This document shows positions 1 through 9,300 of a DNA stretch of 64,000 nt, piece after piece (position 1 is the first letter of the stretch; every line of letters starts with the position of its first letter). The stretch covers positions 1 through 64,000 of the forward strand of contig LKNA01000001.1 of the NCBI GenBank assembly GCA_001564065.1. The letters run 5' to 3'. This DNA comes from Chitinophagaceae bacterium T5-Br10_B2g13 (GTDB taxonomy: Bacteria; Bacteroidota; Rhodothermia; Balneolales; Balneolaceae). The notes beneath the pieces are model-generated. The model was not told the origin of the DNA. It saw only the letters and a list, made by a program, of their open reading frames with translations, and searched no databases. Both the position numbers and the translations under genes were made by a program.

Positions 1-745
1 CGGCAATCTCGCGTTCACCTCGAATGACAGCCATAATGGAGGTAACCACTTCCGGCATGGATGTGCCCGCGGCAACAATGGTTAACCCGATGATGGTTTC
101 ACTCAGGCCGAAATTCTGCGCAAGATAGACGGCACCATCCAGGAACCAGTTGGAGCCTGCCATCAGCAATGCAAGTCCGCCGGCAGCCATGGTGATATTC
201 AGAATCCACCCTTTCTTTTTTACCGGAGTTTCACCTGCTTCTAAAGGTTCAACGTTTCTTCGACTCCCCACGATCAAAAATGTAGTATAGATGATGAGTC
301 CGGCTGTCAGCAAAATTCCCTCAATCCGGCTAAGTACCCCGTTCAACGATAAAAGCATTAACACAACCGAAAAAGTGAGCATAAAGGGCACATCCATCCG
401 CAGAAGCTTTTTGGAGACAGAAAGCGGGAGGATCACAGCCGATACGCCAAGGATAAACAGGATATTGAAAATGTTACTTCCCACAACCGTTCCAAACGTA
501 ATGCCCTCCTTTCCGGTCAAAGACGATTCTATTCCCACAGCCAGTTCTGGAGAGCTGGTCCCGAATGCCACAACCGTTAGCCCGGTAACCAGCGGTGAAA
601 TACGAAAATTGAGGGCAATTCCCGATGCGCCTTTTACCAACAGTTCGGCACCGGCTATCAGGAGCAATAAGCCTGTAATAAATAGAATAATAGTTATCAA
701 AGAAGAAGGTTTGTTTAATGAATGATATCTCTTGTCATAGTACAA
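1..745 (-). CDS. Calcium/sodium antiporter (CaCA/YrbG family), 3' end outside window
   Basis: This is a hydrophobic inner-membrane cation exchanger that should move Ca2+ against Na+ (or H+). I read it directly from the minus strand because the frame runs off the window and has no ATG start, so the ORF track misses it. Two alpha-repeat signatures of the CaCA family are visible: FGTSSPELAVG near the N-terminus and AAGTSMPEVVTS near the window edge. A first membrane segment (ILFITGLLLLIAGAELL) precedes the first repeat. The start is uncertain: the in-frame TTG codons at 745 and 700 are the candidates, and neither has a good ribosome binding site. It lies downstream of the USP gene on the same strand, but a strong terminator separates them, so it is probably its own transcription unit. 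Confidence 0.85.
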   Translation of the reverse strand, partial: MYYDKRYHSLNKPSSLITIILFITGLLLLIAGAELLVKGASGIALNFRISPLVTGLTVVAFGTSSPELAVGIESSLTGKEGITFGTVVGSNIFNILFILGVSAVILPLSVSKKLLRMDVPFMLTFSVVLMLLSLNGVLSRIEGILLTAGLIIYTTFLIVGSRRNVEPLEAGETPVKKKGWILNITMAAGGLALLMAGSNWFLDGAVYLAQNFGLSETIIGLTIVAAGTSMPEVVTSIMAVIRGEREIA

Positions 746-910
746 AGATCTGTGATGATAAGGCGAATTGAGTAATCGATGTGGCGTATTGGATATTCTC
801 GATTTTTGAATGATTCAAATACGAAATTACTGATTCATTAAACGAAACGGCCTTCTATGAGTATTTCAAACATCTATGGAATTGCATGGAATTAAACATG
901 CACACTTAAA

Positions 911-956
911 AAAATAAAGCCTTGCAGATCAATGACTTGCAAGGCTTTATTTGTTT
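911..956 (-). terminator. Rho-independent terminator after the USP gene
   Basis: A perfect 14-bp inverted repeat (AATAAAGCCTTGCA / TGCAAGGCTTTATT, 913-926 and 938-951) has an 11-nt loop. On the minus strand it is followed by a run of seven T. It sits 37 bases past the stop codon of the universal stress protein. Confidence 0.85.
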
Positions 957-987
957 TCAGTGAAACAAACTTGTCTATACTCACAAT

Positions 988-1842
988 CTATGGACTCAAA
1001 AACAGCGGTCCCATTGTGCTTGTAATCATGTAGTGTGTGGTTGAACCGAATGCTGCCCGTTTTACGGCAGACACTGAATGAGCTCCCATCAGAAGCAGAT
1101 CCGGATTTTTCATCAGTTGACGATCCAGAATTCTTAGTCCCGGCTCTCCCTTCTCTAATACCGTTTTAGTGATATAGTTAAAATTATGGGTCTTCAAATA
1201 GGTTTCGGCCTTATTCAAAACTGTAGCAGATTTGTCCATCGCCTCACTTGATTCGCCGTCTGCCACATTTACAAGATCGATTTCAATGTCTTTGCCATAA
1301 GGCAGAAGATGCACAAAAGATTTTAACGACCGGGCCGAGGCAGAACTACCATCAAAGGCAATCATAATATTTTCAATCTCTCTGTACTCCTCCGTAACAA
1401 CCAGTGTTGGAGCCACTCCGCCCTTTACAACTTTGGCCAGCGTGCGAGTATCCCTGTCGGGTTCACTGTAGAAAAACCTGGAATCTCTGCCCAAAACCAG
1501 TAAATCGTGATATTTCATCTCTTCGATTATCACCTCAGCTGAAGCGCCTTGCTGCCTTAATACCCTGTTTCTCAATCCCTCTTTATCTACTGCTTTTTTA
1601 AATGAATCCAGTAAATCCTGAGCAACTTTCTGTGTCTCACCTGTCATCTCCACCCAAATTTCTCTGGCAGCATGCTCCGTACCATAACCTCCTACGCCAA
1701 TCATAGAATTCAGGTTTCCGACATCAACCACAGTCAAGCCGGTCACTTCTGCATCAAACCTCTTTGCAAGCCGAATTGCAAAGCGTGTTGCTACAGGTGT
1801 ATCTGCATCGGGATCTAAAGCCACCAATATTCTTTTTATCAT
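988..1842 (-). CDS. Universal stress protein, tandem UspA domains
   Basis: A cytosolic 284-aa protein with two USP domains, about residues 1-150 and 155-284. The first opens with ILVALDPDADT and the second with IMIAFDGSSASARS, both matching the USP beta1/P-loop-like start. The ATP-binding signature G-x2-G-x9-G-(S/T) near the C-terminus reads GAHS-x9-GS, so the second glycine is serine; nucleotide binding is plausible but not certain. USPs are commonly induced under starvation, oxidative or osmotic stress. The gene lies 45 bp downstream of the CheB-like gene on the same strand and is probably co-transcribed with it, ending at the terminator at 911-956. Confidence 0.9.
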   Translation of the reverse strand: MIKRILVALDPDADTPVATRFAIRLAKRFDAEVTGLTVVDVGNLNSMIGVGGYGTEHAAREIWVEMTGETQKVAQDLLDSFKKAVDKEGLRNRVLRQQGASAEVIIEEMKYHDLLVLGRDSRFFYSEPDRDTRTLAKVVKGGVAPTLVVTEEYREIENIMIAFDGSSASARSLKSFVHLLPYGKDIEIDLVNVADGESSEAMDKSATVLNKAETYLKTHNFNYITKTVLEKGEPGLRILDRQLMKNPDLLLMGAHSVSAVKRAAFGSTTHYMITSTMGPLFLSP

Positions 1843-1887
1843 CTTCTGCTCCCTTAATAATTTTCGGATTTAAATTATTATACAGTT

Positions 1888-3048
1888 TTATGTCGCATTG
1901 TAGTCCCAAAGTCCTGACCCCTGGATAGGGTATCGGTAACTTCTCACTGCTTTTTTACCCAAAATATTCTTCCTAATCTCATGACAAATTTTTTCGATTG
2001 GAAATTGATTCAGTTCAGGTAGTTCATCGGATATTTTTCTATTCAAATTCCATAAAAGTGCGCTTTCGCGATTTTGTAAAATGATTTTACCTCCTGCTTC
2101 ATGCACATTTCTCGCGCCGGTTATCCCATCCACACCTCCGCCCGATAAAAAAACAGTAAGCAGTTTATTTTTATAAGCCTGTGAAGCTGATCGTAAGAGA
2201 ACGTCGATCGATGGGCGGTTTTTATTCTCTCTCGGGCCTTTATGAATTCCCAATACTTTTCGATACCCATCATTTTTTATGACCGTATGATATCCTCCGG
2301 GAGCCAGATATATTTGTCCCGGAATCAGGGGGCTTTCATTTTGTGCCTCCCTTACATTCATTTCTGTAATTTTATCCAATTCGGCTGCAAAAGATTTTGA
2401 ATAAATTTTTGGCAGATGCTGTACGATAACAACAGGAGTGGGCAGATCTGTTGGCAGTTCAGAAATTAGCTGATACAGTGCTTTCACTCCTCCTGTACAT
2501 CCGGCAATTACGACCAACTCAGCATTTGGTGAAAGCTGCTGAGGTTTTTGATCCAGGACTTTTTGAACCTCAGTAATTAATACATCTGATGATTTTGGAG
2601 CAGATAATAATCCTTTATTAAGTTCCCCTAAAATACGGGTAAGTGGAATGACTCTTTTACGAAAATGGCGCATTGAAAACATAATTCCCACATTCCGGTC
2701 AGGCTTTGTAATAAACTCTACTGCACCTAATTTCAACGATTGTAATGCAATATATGCCCCTTTTTCACTCAGAGGAGCCATAACTACCACGGGCAGCTCT
2801 GGCCAATGATTCCGTATCGTTTCCACCCATTTTACTTCTTGTTTCGTTTTCGCGTCTAACCCTAAAAAGAGCACATCCGGCTGAATGCGATCTATTTGAT
2901 CCTCAATCCTTTCTATACCTTTCAAATCAAGTGAAAACGTAGTTTCTACCTCCTCCATCTCTTTGAAAATTGAAACCAGGATTTGACGAATTAATACATG
3001 CGAATCTATTACAAGTACTTTGAGCGATTTTTTTATCTCTCCAGACAT
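1888..3048 (-). CDS. CheB-like protein: degenerate receiver plus methylesterase domain with Cys at the Ser position
   Basis: A 386-aa protein with the CheB layout: N-terminal receiver (about 8-125), linker, then CheB methylesterase domain (about 176-360). In the receiver the acidic pair is DS (VLVIDSHV), the phospho-acceptor position after strand 3 is Gly63 (PDVLFLGLDA), and the Thr/Ser switch position is Ala; only the Lys in ITKP is kept. Conventional phosphorylation is therefore unlikely. In the esterase domain the usual GASTGG reads AGCTGG, putting Cys184 at the nucleophile position. The His (VQHLPK, His211) and Asp (GGGVDG, Asp308) of the triad are conserved. No chemotaxis genes are in the window. 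It probably forms a unit with the downstream USP gene. Family CheB proteins demethylate chemoreceptor glutamates; here the substrate is unknown. Confidence 0.85.
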   Translation of the reverse strand: MSGEIKKSLKVLVIDSHVLIRQILVSIFKEMEEVETTFSLDLKGIERIEDQIDRIQPDVLFLGLDAKTKQEVKWVETIRNHWPELPVVVMAPLSEKGAYIALQSLKLGAVEFITKPDRNVGIMFSMRHFRKRVIPLTRILGELNKGLLSAPKSSDVLITEVQKVLDQKPQQLSPNAELVVIAGCTGGVKALYQLISELPTDLPTPVVIVQHLPKIYSKSFAAELDKITEMNVREAQNESPLIPGQIYLAPGGYHTVIKNDGYRKVLGIHKGPRENKNRPSIDVLLRSASQAYKNKLLTVFLSGGGVDGITGARNVHEAGGKIILQNRESALLWNLNRKISDELPELNQFPIEKICHEIRKNILGKKAVRSYRYPIQGSGLWDYNAT

Positions 3049-3302
3049 GAGCTACACATTTAAAGTTTTAAAACGATTTAGAGAACAGTTGACTGCATAA
3101 GGAAGATTTTTCGAAAAGAAATTCGATTCCGTTCAATTCAGAGCATTTGAACGTATCTTCCGATGTGCTTGCAGTACAAAATTTCTCTACTAATTTTTAT
3201 CTACAAACAATTTATCAAGAATTGTACCCTCGGTCTTAATCTGAGCAAAGATCTTGTTGTAATATTTTCACAAATTTTCATGTAATCCTGTCAACAATCA
3301 GC

Positions 3303-6300
3303 TTAAACCTTTTCTTTCTCCCCGACCATTATCAATTCCACTCGGTGAGTTTTACCGTCATTCAAAATTTTAATCTTCGCCATAATCTTATCCTGAGAGA
3401 ATTCTTCTCCATCCACTTGACCTGCCAGTTTACCGGACTCTAAACCATCCCGGTTTTCAATTTTAATAATGTACTCCGTTCCAATGTCATCAGGTTTGTA
3501 ACGTATTGTGTACGATTTCCAGGATTTCGAAATAGCCGGTTTCAGTATAATCTGTTTTCCCTCTATTCTGAACCCTAATACAGATTCCAGCATCACCCTG
3601 TACATCCATCCGCCTGATCCGGTGTACCAGGTCCAACCGCCCATACCGGTCAGGGGTGGTTCGCCATATACATCAGCTGCAACCACATAAGGTTCCACTT
3701 TGTACTGAAGGCATTTGTCAAATGTGGAAGCATGATTAATCGGGTTCACCATGTTAAGGTAGTTTACCGCCTTTTCACCTCTGCCGAGCTCTGCCATGGC
3801 TTTGATCAGCCAAAGTGCTGCGTGAGTATATTGACCGCCATTTTCCCGTACCCCGGGAATGTAACCTTTGATGTAGCCCGGATTTTTCTCGGTTTTGTCA
3901 AAAGGCGGGGTCAACAGTCGAATAATTCCTTCCGGCTCCGATACCAGGTGATTTTCGGCTGACTGCAGTGCCTTTTGAGCGCGCTCATCCGTTGCAACGC
4001 CAGAAATAACCGCCCACGCCTGCGAAATAGCATCAATCTTACACTCCTCATTCTGCACTGATCCAAGCGGAGTACCGTCATCATAATACGCCCTCAGGTA
4101 CCACTCACCATCCCAGCCTGCATCATTCAACCTTTTTTTAAGTTCAGAGGCTGTTTTCTTATACCTCTCAGCACGGTTTGTATCATCCATTTTTTTACAG
4201 ATTGGAATAAAACGATCCAGCGTGATATAGATGAAGAATCCCAGCCAAACGCTTTCACCTCTGCCCTCTTCACCCACGCGATTCATCCCGTCATTCCAGT
4301 CTCCGGCACCTATTAAAGGAAGTCCGTGTTGCCCAAACTGCAGTGAAATATCGATCGCTTTACAGCAGTGCTCATAAAGAGATCCGGTTTTTTCTGTTAC
4401 CTGTGGTGTGAGATACACTTCATGTTCATCATCCTCCAGGGAACGGGCAGTTATGTAAGAAATCTCTTCATTCAGAATATCACGGTCGCCCGTAACACGT
4501 ATGTAGTGATCTGTTACGTATGGCAGCCAGAGACGGTCATCTGTAATTTTAGACCGGATCCCTCTGCCCGTTGGCGGATGCCACCAGTGTAGCACATCAC
4601 CCTCTTCAAACTGTTTGGATGCATGTAGTAAAATCTGCGTTCTGGTTAGAGCAGGATCCACATAAAGCAGTGCCATGGAGTCCTGGAGCTGATCCCGAAA
4701 TCCAAATGCACCTCCGGCCTGGTAGTATGCCGTTCGTCCCCACATTCTGCTGGACAAATTTTGATAGGTCAGCCAGCCATTCACCATCAAATCTATCGAC
4801 TTATCCGGAGTTTCAACCTGTACTCTTCCGATCTTGTCTGACCAGAAATCTATCACAGAACTTAGTGCCGACTCCGCCTTTTCAACATCCCTGTATTCAG
4901 AAAGAACTTTTTTCGCCTCCACTTCACTTTTTGCTTCTCCGTCGAAAAAGTAGATGACTCTTTTTTCTCCCTTTTCCAGATTTAAGTCAAACTGAAGTGC
5001 CGCGCAGGGATCTGAACCTACATCGATCCGGTTATCGAGGTTCTTATTTTTGCCAACTGCTATCGGATTATTCAGAGATCGATTCCGGCCAATAAAATTC
5101 TCTCTTTCAGTGGTGTAGAAAACTTCATCTTCATAATCAGGCATATAAACTCCTGAGTATGCCACCCTTCCGGCAAACTCGTTGTTATAGAAATTTCTCG
5201 AAAACAGGGATTGCATTTCATTCATAAAATGGGAGGTGACATATCTCGATGAGCTCTTTCGGCTCACTCCCAAAACCGTATCCAGATACCTGAAAAGTGA
5301 AAGTGAGCACGACTTCCTGTCAACATTCTCAATCGTCAAACGGCTGATTTTTACTGAGTCGCTTAAGGGCACAAAATGTGTAAGCTCTTGCTTCAGGCCT
5401 GCGCTTTTGTGATGAAATGTGGTATGTCCGAACCCGTGAACTGCTTCATAGTTGCCATTTCCGGGAACGGGGCCGGGTGCCGGAGACCAGAAAATTTTAC
5501 GTTCATTATCCCGTATAAAGAATGCTTCAGAATGCGTATCTAAAACCGGATCATTCGACCAGGTCGTGATTTTATTCTCCCGGCTGTTTTCACTCCAGGT
5601 ATATCCTGCCCCGCGCTCGGAAACGAGTGTACCGAAATCCGGGTTCGAAAGTATGTTTACCCAGGGTGCCGGTGGAAAACTGTGCCGGTTGGTTTCCGGG
5701 TCAATGTTTATCTGAATCCGGTACTCTTTTCCATCTTCACTGAATCCTCCAAAGCCGTTGAAAAAACGCAAATTCTCTTCAGGTTTCCGTTCATCAATCT
5801 CATCGTTGAACTCCACGGGTACCGGTTTATAATCATTTTCTACTCCCTCATTCATCCACGATTGCGTATCCACTCCCTGAAGAATCAGATCTTCTCTGGC
5901 CGGAAGTTTATGCCTGAACTGTGCATGCGCTACTGTTTGAACCAACATTAAATCCTCAGGCGGTATTTTATCGGTTCGATGGACGAATATTCCACCGTAC
6001 TTGTTAATCAACCCTCTTTCGGATGATGATTCAATGAGCTGATAAATTGCTTCCTGAACTTCATCAGCGTAACTCGGAGCATGATCGTTTAGAATAAGAA
6101 GTTCACTTTGCAACCCCCGCTGTCTCCAGAAAGCGTGAGCCTTCAGCATCTTTTTGAGGTGTTTAATCTGATCTGTCTGATCTATTTTGAAGACCACCAA
6201 AGGTAAATCCCCCGAGATTCCATAAGCCCAGAGGTCCTGCTGCTTCTTGCGATTTTGCATCAAAATCGAAGAGTCAGCTCTGAATTTTGAATTTGAGTAG

Positions 6301-9300
6301 ATGAGATGAGAAGCTAATTTTTGGAAATAATGAGCCTCCCTTGAATTAATTCCAATATGATTCAGCTCCACAGAACTGTAAACATCAGCCAGGTCAAAAG
6401 CTCTGAAAACAGATAGAGAATTATCATACATATCGGCCATATGAATAGCCTCCTGTTCGGATTTGGCATATCCCAACCCAAATGCGAAAATAACTTTTTC
6501 ACCCGGACCCAGTTTAATTTTCTTTCGAAGGCTCATGATCGGATCGGATACATTTCCCAGCGAGCAATCCAGTCTTGAATCTGAATCCATTGCCTTCGGA
6601 TGGCTTAGTGTCCTGCCTCTCCCGATAAACTTTGATCGCTCCGTTTCATATTGAAGCGGATCCGTTAAATTATCCGAATCATCCCCTGCAAAGGTATGAA
6701 CCATCCACATTGGAGATTCTTTATCACTTCGGGGTCTGCGTTTGGCAAGCAGAGCATGATGTTCAGCCAGGTATTCTGTTTGAATAAACAGCTTGGAAAA
6801 TGCAGGATGTGCATTGTGATCCTTACTCTGATTCAATACAACTTCTGCATAGCTGGTTACCTCAAGTTCCCTCTCTTTTTCTGAGTAGTTGGTCAATGTA
6901 ATTTTTCGAAGCTCGATTGGGTAGTCCGGCGATACACAAACTTCCGTTGTTGTCTCAATCCACTCATCCACTCTTGAGGTCACCATTTTACCGTTGTGGA
7001 ACCAGCTGTCGTATCGATCAGGCTTCCGCTTTACGGGCTGATGACCGGCCGACCAGAATTTACCGCTCTTCAAATCTTTGATATAGACAAATACCCCCAG
7101 TGGGTCAACGGTTGGATCAGGTTCCCACCCGTTTAGAGTTACCCCATTACACTGAGAGCTGCCCGTACCGGTGTGGGTCAGAAGAGTCGAGAAATTACCG
7201 TTTGAGAGGATATGAAGTCGAGGCGGGCTCGTATCCAACTCGCCCATTCCGGCATGCTCCACAATTTTCTGGACTGCTTCCTGTTCGCCCGGCTCCAGCT
7301 CCACTTCAATTGGATGAGGCTCTTTAATGGGCACTCCCCTTGGAACCCGCTCTTGCAAAATTAACTCACAGCCCTGGATTCTCGGATCTGCATGAAAGTA
7401 TTCCTGAATCAGGTTGTCGTTCATAAAGTTTTCCAGGGCAATCAATCCCATCCCATGATGGTGTACCATATACGACTTAACCACTTTGTGAGATTCCCCA
7501 CTGTTCAGCCGGGACGGTGTAAAGTCAAGCGCATCATAAAAACCGTGCAGCCCAAACCCACCCTTTCTCTCAATTCTCTTAAGGTTTTCTATGGATGAAA
7601 ACGGATCAACGGACAGCGACAACAGCGAGGCATACGGAGCCACTACATACTCCTCCGCAAGGCCACGCTTCAGACCCAGCCCTGGAGCTCCAAACGCCCG
7701 ATACTGATAGTGCATATCGATATTTAAATTGTAGTAGGCGCTTTCAGAAAACCCCCAGGGTTTCTTATTCTTTTTGCCATATTCCTGCTGCCATTTCACA
7801 ACATTCTCATAGGTGTGATCCATCAGCGTTTCGGGTACGCTTTTCATGAATAAAAGCGGCATCAGATATTCAAACATGGTACCTCCCCAGGAGAGCAAAA
7901 TCTCATTACGGCTCAAACTTGTCAGTCGTCTGCTCAATCTGAACCAGTGCTCTACCGGGATGTCGCCTTTGGCAATCGCTATGTAGGATGCGATCCTGGC
8001 TTCACTGGCAAGCAGGTCGTACGTACTCTTATCGAGTTGTGCACGATCAACATTGTACCCGATAGTGAACAGCCCTCTTTTCTTCAAATAGAGAAACGTA
8101 AAATCCATCTCTTCGATCAGCTTTTCACAAATCGATATAATATTATCTGTTTGTTTCTTCCACCGATTCAGGAGGAGGATACATTGAGATTTGTTCTCCC
8201 GATTCTGGGCATACTCATCCAGCATCTTAGGCGAATAGTCTGACAGGTCCCGGTCCGAATCCATACTCAAACATTTCCATTCAGCAATTGATTTTTCCAA
8301 CTGATGGAGCGGACTCTCAACCCAGTAGCGTAAATCCTGCATGTATTGATCATCGTAATGACTTCCCAATGGCAGCAAGTCGACAGCACTTAAGCGAGCG
8401 GCATCCTCTTTAATTTCACGAAGCAGATCGAGTCCGGACTTTTCACTCTGTTTAATTTTATCGAGCATAATCTTTGTGACCAATTGTATTTCCCTAAAGC
8501 AAGGATTAGCCTGTGGACAATCATTCTCAAGCTCATCAAAAATATTCTTGACGGTACGAACCGTGTCTTTTAAGCCCTGCCAGAATTTTGAGTTTAAAGC
8601 CTGTTCTTCCGAAGCTGCTCTGATACCCTCTTTTGCCACAATCAATCCTGCTGCTAAATTTCCGGAATCAACCGTAGATACATACCTCGGGTTTAATACA
8701 TCCCCCATTGTTGTTTGATACCAATTGAAAAAATGCCCCTTATAGCGCTCCAGTTTGTTTATAGAGAGCAGGGTATTCTCCATTCTATCTAACAGCTCAC
8801 TGTAAGTAATGTATCCACGGTTATATGCAACCAGGTTTGCAGTCAAGGCCAGACCAATATTCGTGGGAGACGTTCTGTCTACCGGAGATAGTGGTGGATC
8901 TACCTGGAAATTATCCGGCGGGAGCCAGGAGTTTTTGTCTGTAACCATTCGTTCAAAAAAGAACCAGGTTCGCCTGCTATACTCTCTGAGTAGTAAATAA
9001 TCTGACTTATCGACTTTGGCTTGGGTAGATTTAGTCGGTTGACTTATATACCAAACGTAAAACGGAGCACCGGACCAAAGCACAAAAAATGGAGCCAGTG
9101 TCCACAAGTAACCGGGATTCGTGTTGAGTGCACCCACAAGTATCCACACACCCAAAATGACAGGAAGCAGCATCATTCTAACATAAGCAGAGAGTGAGTT
9201 CGGGCTATTGGACTCTGTTTGAGATGCCGTTGTCCACTCCAGTAAATTTCTCTTCGAAATACTGAGGCGGTAAAGTGTTCTGAAAACCGCATCCAGTTGC

